DNA of 64,000 nucleotides from Narthecium ossifragum (taxonomy: Eukaryota; Streptophyta; Magnoliopsida; Dioscoreales; Nartheciaceae): contig OY986966.1 of NCBI GenBank assembly GCA_963920575.1, forward strand, positions 10,890,048-10,954,047. Direction: 5' to 3'. A program made the translations under genes and the position numbers. Within the stretch, counting starts at the first letter, position 1, and each line of letters starts with the position of its first letter. The notes under the pieces are model-generated. The model saw only the letters and a list, made by a program, of their open reading frames with translations, had not been told where the DNA came from and made no database searches. Positions 9,826 to 22,859 of this stretch are shown here, in pieces.

Positions 9826-12800
9826 AGCCATCAAGGAAACAATAGAAACTTTGCCCGGCAAGTCTCTCCAAAATTTGGTCAATGAAAGGAAGTGGAAAAT
9901 GATCCTTTCTAGTGAATGAATTCAACTTCCGGTAATCTATACATACTCGTCATCCCGTAGTTTGGCGAGTAGCAATGCTTTCTCCCCTCTCATTCTTAAT
10001 CACGGTAATGCCCGATTTCTTAGGCACTACTTGGGTTGGGCTCACCCATTTGGAGTCCGAGATAGGAAAAATGACTCCCGCCTCAAGGAGTTTAAAAACC
10101 TCTTTCAACACAACCTCTCTCATGTTTGGATTCAATCGACGTTGAAACTCTATGACACTCTTAGACTCATCTTCTAAATGTATGTGGTGCATGCATATAG
10201 ATGGGTCTATTCCCTTGAGGTCGGCAACGGACCACCCAATGGCCCTATTGTGCTTGGTGAGCACCTTAATGAGTTTTCCCTCTTGTGCAAGAGTCAAGGA
10301 TGACGAGATGATTACCGGGAGGGAGCAATTCGGCCCAAGATACTCATATTTCAAATTGGATGGCAAGGGTTTTAACTCTAAGGTTGGAGGCTTAATCAAA
10401 GATGGGGGTGCCGGTGTGGAGGATATAGGTGGTAATGGCTCAAAAGAAGTTTTTCGAAAAGCCTTGGCACATGCATGTTCGAATTCATCAAGTAAATCCG
10501 AAATGGGTAAATCCGCAACTTGCAACGCATTTAAAACCATCGGAAAATCATCAAAAGTTAACACTTCATCACGTAAACCCGGAAAATCCTCTTCAACAAT
10601 CGGTAAATCATCAAAATTCAAAACATCATCACCACTCAATAAAGAGTCATCACAAGCATCAACAAATGATTCACAAGCATCATCCATATCAAAATTCGCA
10701 ACCATCACATCATTTGCACATTCATCAACAATATCATCATCCACTAAAGAATCGACCATAAAACATTCATTCCCATGCATAGATTGTTTAGTAGCATCAA
10801 AAATATTTAATTTCAACTCCATATTCCCGAACGTAACGGTCATGATGCCACTCCTACAATTGATGCATGCATTGGCCGTAACCAAGAAAGGTCGTCCAAG
10901 TATGATGGGAATTGATTTCTTATGGCTAACACCCGGTTCCATGTCAAGTACAACGAAATCGACTGGGAAAATACATCTATCGACCTTGACTAATATGTCT
11001 TCAAGAACACCCCGTTGTGTCTTGATAGATCTATCGGCCAATTGCAACGTCATTGAGGTCGGCTTGAGCTCTCCTAAGCCAAACTTACAAAACAAGGAGT
11101 AGGGCATCATATTCACACTAGCTCCTAAATCAAGAAGAGCCCCCTCAATCAATTGATCTCCTATGATGCAAGAAATGGTAGGAGTGCCGGGGTCTCTCAA
11201 TTTTGGAGGTAGATCGAGTTGAAGAATAGAGCTAACTTGCTCAGTTAGGAAGAGCTTCTTGGAGCCGTGAGATTTGGATTGCCTCTTGTGGGTACACAAG
11301 TCTTTCAAGAATTTGGCATAAGAAGGCACTTGCTTGATGGCATCTAACAAGGGAAGGTTGATGTGGACTTTCTTGAAAAGTTCTAGCATCTCCTCATACT
11401 TGCCACTCTTCCAAGGTTGGGATGTGGCTTGAGGATCAACTAGTGCTTGAGGGTATGGAGCCTTAGGAATGTATGCTTTGCTTGGTAAAGGATCGAGTAA
11501 AATAGGCTCAGTTTCCTTGAAAGATGGCAATGGACTTGAAGAATCATGAGGGGTATGATGAGGTGATGCTTGAGAGTCTTTCATTGAAGTAGACAAATGA
11601 GGTTCATACTCTTGCTCTAATGTGGTGTCTTTGGACATCTCAACATTAGGAAAAATCTTTCCACTTCGGAGGGTAGTGACCGCTTGCACTTCCTCGTGAG
11701 TGGAATCGATAAAATGTTGGCCTTTAGGGTTTGCTATGAGTTGACTAGGAAGTCTACCCTCCTCCCTTCTTGCCATAGTATTGGCCAATTGGCCTATTTG
11801 CACTTCCAACTTTGCAATGGATTGGGAATGATAATGCAAAAGTTGGGTACTTGACTCAAAAAAATCCAAGGCCTTGAGAACCCTTTCCTCAATACAAGGG
11901 TCACATTTCGGAGCTTGATGGGCTTGATAGGGAGCTTGGTATGGGGAAGGCCCAGGTGGCCTTTGATTCCAATTTGGCGGATGAGATGATTGAGGATAAC
12001 TTGAAACTTGAGGTGGATATGCATGAGGAGCTTGAGGTGGCCGGTAGGTGGTATGATTTTGTGGTGGTTGGTTAGAAGGATATGGCGCTTGGTACCTAGA
12101 ATGATAGCTTGGGGCTTGATTACCCGACATCGGAGGCCTAGAATTGTATGTATTTGGAGGTTGTTGGCTGGGATTTCTCCATGAAAAATTTGGATGGTCC
12201 CTAAGACTGGGATTGTACGTATTTGAGTAAGGGTCATAGGTAGGCTTCGATTGATTGAAGACCGCATTAATATACTCTTGCACGAGCTTCGGATAATCAC
12301 ATGCCAAATGGCATTCGGTAACTATGTGACCGGGAGTCGAACATAGGAAGCAAAGTTCTCCCAATGATGGAGAATTAGGTGGATAACTCGATGAAGGAGG
12401 AGTAGGGATTTGATTCAAAGAATGAGCAAGAACTTGATCAAATTTTCTACTTAGAGTATCAATTTGTTGTACAACACGGGTGGCTTCGGATAACTCTAAT
12501 ACTCCTCTAGAGTTGGATTGTCCCTTACGGCTTGAAGTATCCCTAACATTCCTTGAAGTGAAGGCATGATTTTGGGAATTAATGGCAAGCTTTCCAAATA
12601 AAACCCATGAGTCCTCATATGGATTGGTCATGAACACCCCACCACAAGCAGTGTCTACGTCTTGTTGATGACGTATTCTAATGCCATTGTAAAAATAATC
12701 AACAAGAGACCACTTTAGAATTTGATGGTGTGGGTATTTCCTAAGAAGCTCTTTAAATCTATCCCAAGCATCATGAAAAGGTTCGTCATCTTCTTGACGA

Positions 12801-13345
12801 AAGGTCGCTATTTGGGTCCTCATTTCATGAGTCTTCGCTATAGGGAAGAATTTTTCTAGAAAAGCACTTTGCAATTGGTCCCATGTGGTGATCGTTTGGG
12901 GCTCAAGGGATCCTAACCAATGCTTGGCTTTGCCCTTCAATGTAAATGGAAACAATTTCAATCTCATTGCATTCTCGGTAAAGTTTGGAATTTTGACCGT
13001 GGAACTCTTTTCAAGAAAATCTTCTAGGTGATAGTAAGGGTCCTCATTACTCAAGCCGTGAAAGTTTGGAAGGAATTGAAGGAATTGAGGCTTAAACTCG
13101 TAGTGTGCGGCTTGAACAACGGATTGTTGTATGCCCGATGTAGGTGCAAATGTAGTAAGAACATAATAATCCCTCATACTCCTACGGTCCAGGATGGGAT
13201 TGGCATTGGGATTGAGGTCCGGGTTGGGATTATCCATGGCTTGCGAAGGTAGTGATTCCTTATGCAAGACAACGTTTGAAGATTTCCTAGAATCTAAGAA
13301 TGCTTGCAATGTAATATCCAGATCTGAATCCTCATGCACACTCAT
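9826..13345 (-). pseudogene. Element A gag, protease and start of RT
   Basis: The ATG is at 13345-13343. Gag capsid homology spans about residues 85-225 (FLQFLPNFHGLSNEDPYYHL onward). A CCHC knuckle, C-x2-C-x4-H-x4-C (CFLCSTPGHIVTEC), is near 332-345. A Pro/Tyr/Gln-rich linker covers about 370-480, and a coiled-coil-like segment (KALDFFESSTQLLHYHSQSI) about 490-525. Protease has DLGASVNMMP near 739, the usual Athila form. RT begins near 1080 (PISDSKWVSPTQVVPKK). Codon 1132 (9952-9950) is TGA where the family has Trp before RVCIDYRKLN. The frame then continues through the LPFIDQILERLAGQ region to the B1 junction. This is the only stop found in the 1959-codon gag-pol frame. Confidence 0.92.
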
Positions 13346-13584
13346 TCACACATATGGGAATTTTGACCATACAAGGTAAGAGATACATTACAGTGGGCTG
13401 GTCCAAGAACCTTGTATCTTCGCCCGTAAATGAGTCGCTTCGCCGCTCAGAAGCTTCACCTACAAACACAAAAAGATATACAATATAAGCAACGTTCTAT
13501 TTTTTTGGTATTTTGTAATAAAAGAAAGTAAAGCAACCTAATTGAAAAAAGAAATTTATCCAGTAAAAAATTCAACTCATCAAG
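13346..13584 (-). other. Element A leader (5' UTR)
   Basis: Sequence between the primer site and the gag ATG. It is AT-rich, with no ORF or repeat of note. Confidence 0.6.
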
Positions 13585-13602
13585 TCCCCGGCAACGGCGC
13601 CA
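13585..13602 (-). other. Primer-binding site of element A
   Basis: The minus strand reads TGGCGCCGTTGCCGGGGA, the hallmark Athila primer site (family knowledge: complementary to a tRNA-Asp 3' end). It lies 6 bp from the LTR boundary, which fits an intact 5' LTR at 13609-15269. An identical site occurs on the plus strand at 42329-42346. Confidence 0.9.
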
Positions 13603-13608
13603 AAATCT

Positions 13609-15269
13609 TGACTTGCCCAAACCACTCGTCGTAAAAGTGACTAGGGCGTCGAGATTACAATATTTACCAAGTCCTAACTAAGTGGGAGTCCGGGTCGATC
13701 CATAGGCAAATGAGAATTGATTAACGTACTCGATAGATAACTCCCAACAATAGCTAAAATAATTTGGGTTTTGGATTAATGACGATTAAAGTAATTAACT
13801 AAGTAGAGAGAAATAAAACTAATGTGGAGAAGCCTTGGGACTTCCATTTCATTGTAGGTTCTAGTGTAGCCTCCTAAGGAATTGATGTGTGCAATCTAAT
13901 TGGGATGATCGAAATCTAGAAGTCGACAAGCGGGTGGTTAGCCTCACTTATCGCTCAACGGAAGTTGGCTTAGAATCATCCGTCGGAAAGAATCACATTC
14001 ACAAAGTCGACGAATGAGTGATTAACTTCTATCGCCGCTAACGAACCTTCGATAAAGATCGATTCGTCGCAAGAAAAAGGTATTGTATGGAATCGGGCAT
14101 TGGATCGAGATGGTTCTAGCACCTCGAATCCAACGCAATAAAGAGATAGAATGGACTCTCTAATTAGACGGATAGGGATGGTTCTAGCATCCCTAAACTC
14201 CAATCTAGGGTTATATATCCTCCCAATGTAATTGGATGTGGTTCTAGCACATCCAACTCATTGGGACAAAACAACAAACACCCATCATGCACAAGTTCTA
14301 GCTCATACCAAATAAGGGCATTCATCCATTCAACAAATAAGATCCATATACAAAGATAGAGAAATCATGCTCAAATCCATACAATAGATCATCCCCATGG
14401 ATTACACATCAAAAACCCTTAAGAACACTACAAAAGATTCCTACAACTACATGGAAATCCCAAGAGAAAGGAAGCTAACTACTCATCTTGGATGGATCCA
14501 TGGATGGAGGTTGATGAAGCTCTCCTCCCATGGATTTCCTCCAAGAAGCCCTCCTCTCAATTGGGCAAAAAGGAACTAAAAGAAGAAAAGCTGGAGAAAG
14601 GTCTAAGAGAAGATCCCTAAAATCCCCCAAAAGGGGTCTATTTATAGTAAACAAGCCTCCCCCACTCGGATTAGATCTGGACCATTGATTTTGCTCTGCT
14701 GGCACAAAAGGATCGATCCTTATAGGGTAAAAGATTGATCTTCCTCTTCCGTGTGGTCGCCGGTCCCGTGGAAGATCGATCTTCCTATAGATGAAGATCG
14801 ATCTTTGTTCTTGAGTTCTGGCTGCGCCCCGATAAAGATCGATCTTTCAGTAGGCGAAGATCGATCCTCTAGAATGTCGCGCTCTGTCATCTATTTCGCT
14901 CGTGAAAGATCGATCCTTCACTTGGGAAAGATCGATCCTTCCAAAACTTGCGCTCTGTCACTGAAAAATACTCATAAGGGATCGATCTTCTCATGATGAA
15001 AGATCGATCCTTGTTGTTCCGACTGGATTTCTTCTTAATGTCTTTAAAGGATCGATCCTTCTCAATAAAGGATCGATCTTTCTCAATAAAGGATCGATCT
15101 TCTTCATACTAAACTGGCCCGAATGACTTCGTTTTAGCTCGGAACTTGATCTAATCCTCGTTGAGAGCTCTTGTACCTGTCATGGGGTAATAATCATCAG
15201 TAAGGCCTTGCTCGGAGACTATCAATGCCAAGTTGAAAGGGTGATTTATGCACTTTTCACGTCTTATCA
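13609..15269 (-). repeat. Element A 5' LTR (1661 bp)
   Basis: On the minus strand it runs from TGATAAGACGTGAAAAG (15269) to GGGCAAGTCA (13609). A hairpin array at 14708-15106 lies upstream of a TATA box (CTATAAATAG, 14647-14638). The 1661-bp length is close to S3 and S5 with their insertions removed, and the start resembles the S-type LTRs, so they belong to one broader group. The right flank is GTCCC. Confidence 0.9.
14708..15106. promoter_or_regulatory. GATCGATC paired-palindrome array in U3, with TATA box
   Basis: At least six pairs of GATCGATC-type palindromes (some one base off) lie here, members 22-35 bp apart and pairs about 70 bp apart, for example near 14765-14803, 14836-14870, 14908-14940 and 14978-15012. 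Arms differ around a fixed GATCGATC core. The array ends about 63 bp upstream of the minus-strand TATA box at 14638-14647, the place of an enhancer in U3. Function is inferred from position. Confidence 0.6.
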
Positions 15270-16099
15270 GTCCCCCTTGTTGGTCGATCCACCGATCGAC
15301 CGTCGAGCCAATTGCACTGTTCATCAGAACAGTACCGGAAATCTAATTTATTGGATTTCAAACATCAGATCTTGTTGGAAATCAATGAGATTTTGCAAGC
15401 ATGCGTAATTAACGATGGGGAAACCAATGGTCTGAAGAAATCGCATTTTTTATGGTTAAATCTCCTATCTAGGTCAAAACGGGCGAAAACCGACAAAACG
15501 GCGATAATACAGAAACCACCCGTTAAAATATGAAAATCGCAAGGTATGAATACTTCAAACCATCCACAACACATATGCAATGAGCTACATAGCATTCTAA
15601 CAAATATTCCTACAACGAAAAGGCGTTAAACCTATCCTAGGAGAACCCGATCACGAGATCGAGGTAGAAACACCTACTTGAGCAAGTAGGGCAGCTCCTC
15701 CATGCGTCCAACCAGTCGAACCGCTAAGATCCACGCCTCGAAAGCCGCGCTCCGAAGCCCTAGCACAGCCGAAGGAAAGAGAAAGAGAGAGAAGGAGACA
15801 ACGACAGGGAGGAGAGAAGAGAGAGAAAGGGACAGGGCTTAAATAGAAATCCGAATCGATCTCGGTCGTCCGAATCGATCTTTCCCGATCGAGCTCCGAT
15901 CTTCCGATCAGACGCGCCCTTAAGGTTCTAATCAAGCACATACATCAATCCAAGGCCGTGGGTGCAACGTGGGTGTGAAATCGACAACCAAAGGGCATAT
16001 TTACCGCCATACGATCGCCCGATCGTACCCGACACGGAAACAAACCAACAAGAAACCGGCTCTCGACTCACGCGGTCGAGCCAGGTCGGAGGGACGGGC
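15270..16099 (-). repeat. B3: B-type LTR, part 1 (cut by elements A and C)
   Basis: This matches B1 LTR sequence from the last hairpin (about 7690) through the TATA region toward the LTR start. It is cut on the left by element A and on the right by element C after GGGACGGGC. It resumes at 22860 for its final bases (CGGGCCCTCACA to 22871). The left part of this LTR should lie left of the window, beyond element A. Confidence 0.85.
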
Positions 16100-18652
16100 T
16101 GTCGCGCCCCAACCCGTGAAAGCCCAACCGGGCCGGGCGACGCGAACCGAAACCTAACAAATGCGGAAGAAAACCTGGCGAGGGTTCCCTCTAACCTATT
16201 GGTCTCCCTAACAATTCACCAAAAGCACCCTCAATTAAAAGATATTAATTGAACAACATCGAACCACAAATTTAAAACTCAAAGTGTTTAATATACATAT
16301 CCTCGGAGAGGAGAAGATTCGAATACAACATTACTCCCGTAGGGGACTAACTAACCAAAGGTAAAAGCAGTAAATATTGCCACCTCTCAAAGTCCACCAG
16401 GCGCAGCCGCACCACCGACCAACTGCCCGGTAGGGGCCACAGAAGAAGAACTGACGCCTGCACCTGAAAAACGCAGCCCGGGTAGGTGTGAGCACTAAGC
16501 TCAGTAGGGATCTACACTACGTCACATAGAAGGAAGGGGGAACGCAATAGTGTCGCCCTCAAGTAGGATCTGGGTGTATACATGGGTCCCATAACCCCAC
16601 CGCGTGTCCCTGAGGCCCAGGAGCAGCACTCAATAAGCAGGAACAAACACTGCTGACTCTCAATAGGACACTGAACACTGTTTGGTGGGAAAAGACACCA
16701 CTGAGTGGGCAACTCCTCTACTCAAGAGTTTTAAGAAAAAACCGAACACCGGCTACACCTCAGATCCGACTGGAGGCCGACACGACCTCTACAATCATCA
16801 AGCAACAAATGCACTAGTCATCTAGGCCTATCATCGAATCAACTGCGCACCACAATTCGAACCGGGTCCAAACTACCCAACCCCGGTCATAGGGCTAAGT
16901 CCGAACTTCCAACCTCGGGACGGCGACCCAAAGATCACCCACGCCCTAACCAATGCAACTAATGCACAAACAGGGAATGCATGCTATGAACATACACAGA
17001 CAGGAGATAGGCATACAACAGTATGACAAACATCATATAAGTCAACCGGATCGCTACAGCGGTACTGACGACCGCTGCCAGCCGATCCGCAGTGGGTCCC
17101 GCCATTACGACGGTACCGCGACCGTCGACCGCAGACTCCTGCAATGGGAAGCAACCCCGAAAACCGTTGATAAACAGTAAACATATAATATTATAATCCG
17201 ACATTATAATATTATATTCAAAACACCAAAACCTCTACTTAGAGGCTAATTGATCCCGTCGATCCGACGTCCAAACGACATCGGATTTCAAGATCCAACT
17301 TAGCCATCAGTAGATCAACGTACCGGGATCAACATATCCAAAATCCATAATCATCCAACGGTTGGATTAACGGAAAAACATTAATCAAAACCATTAAAAA
17401 TCGTCCATAAAACACCATCAGCCAGCCTTACGATCGATCCGGACAATTTGGATCGATCCGAACCGATCCCTACCAGGCCAGCTTCAAATCATCCTCGTCG
17501 CAGGTCATGAGAAAAATCACCAAAATTCGTAGAAAAATCAGAAAAATACGAAATAAGCTGGAATGGAAAGATAACTGAGAGATCTACAACTCTTATGTTC
17601 ATCATAAGTCAATATCATGTACGTACTGGCCGAAAAACTCGCCGCAAGCCGGCTGTTCTTCAAGAACAGCAGAAAACAGAGAAACCGAGATTAATCATGC
17701 ATAAAACCTACTAAGATCTCAACCAAAGATCATAAAACCCATATCAGAAATTCTAATAGGCATGAGGAAGCTAACAACACCAAGATCAACAAGATCCAAC
17801 GGCTAGATCTAAAGAAACCCACTAAAGAACACAGTAGGTAGAAGAACCTACCGAAGAACGCTTTCCTCGGCTGATCCCTCGCAACCAGACACCAACAAGC
17901 CTCCAACCCACACCAGGAGCCTTCCTCTCGTTGCCACGGATCCAACGAGCCTTAGAACACCCAAAATGATGGTCGGAGGAGGGAGAACGTTGGAGAAGAA
18001 TCTCGCCGACGGGAAAGGAGAAGAAAAACAGAGCTTCGGGTGAGGAGAAAGAAGAAGAAGAAAAAGAAGAAAGGATGGGAAGGAGAAAAGGAGGAAAAGG
18101 GGGAGGGGACAGCCGGGAAAGAGGGGAGAAAGGTGAAGGAGGGGAGGGAAAGTCCTCCCCTTCTGACAAGAGAGAGCGACGGCCGACAGCCGTCCTCGCG
18201 AAAGAGAAGGAAACCACCGACTCCGAGTCCGGATCGATCCCACTTCAAGTCGGATCGATCCGAGACAGGTGGGATCGATCCCACACCAAGTCAGATCGAT
18301 CCCAGCTGGTCAAAAACCCACCGACTCGCTCACAAGTTCGATCGATCACTCAAAGGGGCGATCGATCGCTCAAGGGTCGTCAGCTGCCCCAAAGGCAAGC
18401 TTCCGCGCGCCCGAGCTGGGATCTTCCGATCCCGGGTCCACCTAGCCATTCTAAACAAACACGAACACAGACAAGGTCAGTCTGTGCACACGCGGGTGTG
18501 AAACAAATCAACAAGGCACAATTTATCAAATTGCCCTTGTGGTCCAAGAGACAATGCGATCCACCGGATTGCGCGCTCGACGCGAAGCAAACCAACGAGC
18601 CACGGGCCTGACCCAGCCGGTCGACCCAGGAGTAGAGGGACGGGTCCTCACA
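16100..18652 (-). repeat. Element C 3' LTR (2553 bp)
   Basis: The plus strand runs TGTCGCGCCCC to GGGTCCTCACA. It has GGATCGATCC pairs at 17434-17470 and 18228-18375, a purine tract (GAAGAA)n at 18040-18070, and a diverged GATCGATCGCTC pair at 18340-18375. Long frames across the purine tract are low-complexity by-products. The adjoining inner sequence (18653 onward, CCTTAAAGGAAATCTCGTCC) is conserved next to the same LTR end in B1 and G. Confidence 0.9.
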
Positions 18653-18795
18653 TCCTAATACCCTTAAAGGAAATCTCGTCCCGAGATTCGATAAGGGTAG
18701 GGCTCGGAAAAGAAAACAACGCCTATCATGATACTACAAAGCGGTAAAGGGTACATGCTGATGTGACGCTGATGCTGAAGCCAACCCGGCCGCCT

Positions 18796-19984
18796 CTACT
18801 GGCCTCCACTGCCACTGCCACGGCATCCGCCTCGCAGCGTCACGCACTCTCGACGAAAGTGACCCGGCTGGCCACACTGATAGCACAAACGCGGCCCCAG
18901 GACTGCCTGCATCCTGTCCCGCCTGGTCCACGCTCTCCGCAAGGGGCAGTCTCTCCGGAAATGCCCCAGCTGCCCGCACTCAAAGCACGTCACAGGTCTC
19001 TGCTCTGCCTGCTGGATCTGACCAAACACTGCGAACGCCTCCTATTGAGGCTCCTCCGGGAACCGCTCGTCCGGATCATCCTCCACGAACTCCTCCTCTG
19101 CCTCCGAGAGGGGCTGGTCCTCGTCGTACTCACCGACTGACTGCTCCAGCTGCTCATCCTCTGAGAACTGCTGATCGTGATCATCCTCATCATTCGCCCC
19201 CTCCTCTGCCTCTGGACTGACTCCGCTGACGTCCTCTGGCTGGTGCTGATAGGGCTGATGGCGTCGTGAACGGGCCTTCCCCCGCTACGATCCTACTCAA
19301 CCCTGAGCCTGCTGCGGCTGGCCGGCGCACCCTAACCTCGAGGGGAACATTGACTGAACTGCCCTAGGCCCTGCCTCCAGCAGTATGGCCTCCACTGACA
19401 AGGCACAGTTCACCACCTCCCTGAGAGCGCTAGCAAACCATGCCGCCATCAGAAGCCTGATCTCGGGCCGTAGCCCCCACTGAAACTGCCACGCTCTGGC
19501 AAGAGGATCGCTCGCCACTGGACCGGTGAACCTGACGAGCCTGGTGAACCTAGCTGCATACTGTGCCACTGACTGCGTAACCTGGGAGAAGCTGAGGTAC
19601 TCTCGAACCAAGGCCTGACGCACACTCTGAGGGAAGTACGCGTCGAGAAAAGATGAACGGAACGTGTCCCACGAGGGGTCACTCCCGCTCCTAACGGTCA
19701 AGACAACACTCCACCAGTCCAAAGCGTCCCCGTCGACCTGGAACGCCGCCAGTCTGACCTGAACCCGGTCATCCTGGATGAACAAAGCGTCGAGGACACG
19801 ACTGACTCCTCTCAGCCAGTCGTCCGCTACTGCCGGATCACCCTCAGCACCACTGAACCTGGGCGGGTTCAGCTCCTGGAAGGTGATCACCACTGCCGTC
19901 ATAGCGTGTTCGCTAAGTGGCGGAAGAACCCTCTCGGCGAAAAGAGAGGCGTTTTCCCCCACCGCGAACTCAACACTTGTCTCT
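18796..19984 (-). pseudogene. Element C gag, degenerate
   Basis: Retrotransposon gag homology (FQELNPPRFSGAEGDPAVAD through AQYAARFTRLVRF and WQFQWGLRPEIRLLM) is at 19962-19297. An acidic stretch follows (EDEQLEQSVGEYDEDQPLSE), then two CCHC knuckles: CFECGQLGHFRRDC and CYQCGQPGHFRREC. The frame ends near 18796. There is no ATG in frame at the expected N-terminus, and at least one frameshift and one stop lie between the capsid and the knuckles. The knuckle spacing C-x2-C-x4-H-x4-C is intact. No protease or RT sequence is found in the remaining internal region. Confidence 0.88.
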
Positions 19985-20290
19985 GGTGCTAGTGCAGAGT
20001 CTCAGGGCAAAGCTATCGCGGCTACTGGAGCCTGTCGGGCGGTGCACTGCACACACGACCGGCCACGACTCACAACAGAACGACATACCCGACTCCTCGG
20101 CATCTGCACACTCACCAGAAACGACAAGTATCCACTTGTCAAAAACCGCAAAACACCCAGTACAAACAGGAAGCGAAAAAGCACAACACATCAAAAGGAG
20201 CATGCACGGATGTTCTAGACATAGAACTAACCCATTCCACGCTCAAATTCAACCGAATCCTGATCCTAAACCCTGTGATCTACAACCTAT

Positions 20291-20302
20291 GCTCTGATAC
20301 CA
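20291..20302 (-). other. Primer-binding site of element C (tRNA-iMet type)
   Basis: The minus strand reads TGGTATCAGAGC, complementary to the 3' end of initiator Met tRNA. It lies 3 bp inside the 5' LTR boundary at 20306, which fixes the element on the minus strand. Confidence 0.88.
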
Positions 20303-20305
20303 AGC

Positions 20306-22859
20306 TGTCGCGCCCCGACCCGCGAAAGCCCAATCGGGCCGGGCGACGCGAACCGGAACCTAACAAACGCGGAAGAAAAGCTGGCGATGGTTCCCTCTAA
20401 CCTATTGGTCTCCCTAACAATTCACCAAAAGCACCCTCAATTAAAAGACATTAATTGAACAACATCGAATCACAAATTTAAAACTCAAAGTGTTTAATAT
20501 ACATATCCTCGGAGAGGGGAAGATTCGAATACAACATTACTCCCGTAGGAGACTAACTAACCAAAGGTAAAAGCAGTAAATATTGCCACCTCTCAAAGTC
20601 CACCAGGCGCTGCCGCACCGCCGACCAACTACCCGGTAGGGGCCACAGAAGAAGATTTGACGTCTGCACCTGAAAAACGCAGCCCGGGTAGGTGTGAGCA
20701 CTAAGCTCAGTAGGGATCTACACTACGTCACACAGAAGGAAGGGAGAACGCAATAGTGTCGCCCTCAAGTAGGATCTGGGTGTATACAGGGGTCCCATAA
20801 CCCCACCGCGTGTCCCTGAGGCCCAGGAGCAGCACTCAGTAAGGAGGAACAAACACTGCTGACTCTCAACAGGACACTGAACACTGTTTGGTGGGAAGAG
20901 ACACCACTGAGTAGGCAACTCCTCTACTCAAGAGTTTTAAGAAAAAACCGAACACCGGCTACACCTCAGATCCGACTGGAGGCCGACACGACCTCTACAA
21001 TCATCAAGCAACAATTGCACCAGTCATCTAGGCCTATCATCAAATCGACTGGGCACCACAATTCGAACCGGGTCCAAACTACCCAACCCCGGTCCTAGGG
21101 CTAAGTCCGAGCTTCCAGCCTCAGGACGGCGACCCAAAGATCACCCACGCCCTAGCCAATGCAACTAATGCACAAACAGGGAATGCATGCTATGAACATA
21201 CACAGACAGGAGATAGGCATACAACAGTATGACAAACATCATATAAGTCAACCGGATCGCTACAGCGGTACTGACGACCGCTGCCAGCCGATCCGCAGTG
21301 GGTCCCGACATTACGACGTTACCGCGACCGTCAACCGCGGACTCCTGCAACGGGAAGCAACCCCGAAAACCGTTGATAAATAGTAAACATATAATATTAT
21401 AATCCGACATTATAATATTATATTCAAAACACCAAAACCTCTACTTAGAGGCTAATTGATTCCGTCGATCCGACGTCCAAACGACGTCGGATTTCAAGAT
21501 CCAACTTAGCCATCAGTAGATCAACGTACCGGGATCAACATATCCAAAATCCATAATCATCCAACGGTTGGATTAACGGAAAAACGTTAATCAAAACCAT
21601 TAAAAATCGTCCATAAAACACCATCAGCCAGCCTCACGATCGATCCGGACAATTTGGATCGATCCGAACCGATCCCTACCAGGCCAGCATCAGATCATCC
21701 TCGTCGCAGGTCATGAGAAAAATCACCAAAATTCGTAGAAAACTCAAAAAAAATATGAAATAAGCTGGAATGGAAAGATAACACAGAGATCTACAACTCT
21801 TATGTTCATCATAAGTCAATATCATGTACGTACCGGCCAAAAAACTCACCGCAAGCCGGCTGTTCTTCAAGAACAGCAGAAAACAGAGAAACCGAGCTTA
21901 ATCATGCATAAAACCTACTAAGATCTCAACCAAAGATCATAAAACCCATATCCGAAATTCTACTAGGCATGAGGAAGCTAACAACACTAAGATCAACAAG
22001 ATCCAACGGCTAGATCTAAAGAAACCCACTAAAAAACACAGTAGGTAGAAGAACCTACCGAAGAACGCTTTCCTCAGCTGATCCCTCGCAACTAGACACC
22101 AACAAGCCTCCAAACCACACCAGGAGCCTTCCTCTCGTTGCCACGGATCCAACGAGCATTAGAACACCCAAAATGATGGTCGGAGGAGGGAGAACGGAGG
22201 AGAAGAAGCTCGCCGACGGGAAAGGAGAAGAAAAACAGAGCTTCGGGTGAGGAGAAAGAAGAAGAAGAAGAAGAAGAAAGGAGGGGAAGGAGAAAAGGAG
22301 GAAAAGGGGGAGGGGACAGCCGGGAAAGAGGGGAGAAAGGTGAAGGAGGGGAGGGAAAGCCCTCCCCTTCTGACAAGAGAGAGCGACGGCGGACGGCCGT
22401 CCTCGCGAAAGAGAAGGAAACCACCGACTTCGAGTCCGGATCGATCCCACTTCAAGTCGGATCGATCCGAGACAGGTGAGATTGATCCCACACCAAGTCG
22501 GATCGATCCCAGCGGGTCAAAAACCCACCGACTCGCTCACGAGTCCGATCGATCGCTCAAACGGGCGATCGATCGCTCAAGGGTCGTCAGCTGCCCCAAA
22601 GGCAAGCTTCCGCGCGCCAAAGCTGGGATCTTCCGATCCCGGGTCCATCTAGCCATTCTAAACAAACACGAACACAGACAAGGTCAGTGTGTGCACACGC
22701 GGTTGTGAAACAAACCAACAAGGCGCAATTTACCAAATTGCCCTTGTGGTCCAAGAAACAATGTGATCCACCGGATCGCGCGCTCGACGCGAAGCAAACC
22801 AACGAGCCACGGTCCTGACCCAGCCGGTCGACCCAGGAGTAGAGGGACTAGTCCTCACA
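20306..22859 (-). repeat. Element C 5' LTR (2554 bp)
   Basis: It is nearly the same as 16100-18652 along its length and carries the same array positions (21641-21675 and 22435-22585). The final bases here are GGGACTAGTCCTCACA, against GGGACGGGTCCTCACA in the other LTR. Confidence 0.9.

Larger units (their letters stand above)
1..15269 (-). mobile_element. Element A: Athila-type Ty3/gypsy retrotransposon, 3' end outside window
   Basis: Read on the minus strand, the order is 5' LTR (15269 to 13609), primer site (13602 to 13585), leader, gag-protease-RT-RNase H-integrase (13345 to 2058, interrupted twice), a spacer with a GATCGATC array, and an extra 3' ORF leaving the window at base 1. The 3' LTR must lie to the left. 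The order and the TGGCGCCGTTGCCGGGGA primer site are typical of the Athila lineage. The right flank (from 15270) is a B-type LTR, so A inserted into an older element. Insertions S1 and B1 lie inside its pol. Confidence 0.9.
16100..22859 (-). mobile_element. Element C: gag-only Tekay-like retrotransposon, TSD CGGGC
   Basis: This 6760-bp element has two 2.55-kb LTRs (16100-18652 and 20306-22859) and an internal region of only 1653 bp. The TSD CGGGC is at 16095-16099 and 22860-22864. The internal region codes for gag with two zinc knuckles and nothing else. Both LTRs and the primer site are intact, so the element lacks pol by structure and not by truncation at an end. The LTRs look about 96-97% identical by eye, with mismatches clustered near their TGTCGCGCC ends. 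It sits in B3. Confidence 0.93.

Noticed and set aside
10152..11102. 316-codon plus-strand frame
   Set aside because: It is antisense to element A gag-protease, and the minus-strand frame carries all recognised motifs.
18040..18611. Long plus- and minus-strand frames in C LTRs (also 22055-22708) and in F and G LTRs
   Set aside because: They run through purine or CTT tracts, are low complexity and recur in every LTR of the family; no protein family features.
20291..20302. Possible tRNA gene next to the primer site
   Set aside because: Only the 12-base primer match is present; no cloverleaf around it. The same holds at 57791 and 13585.
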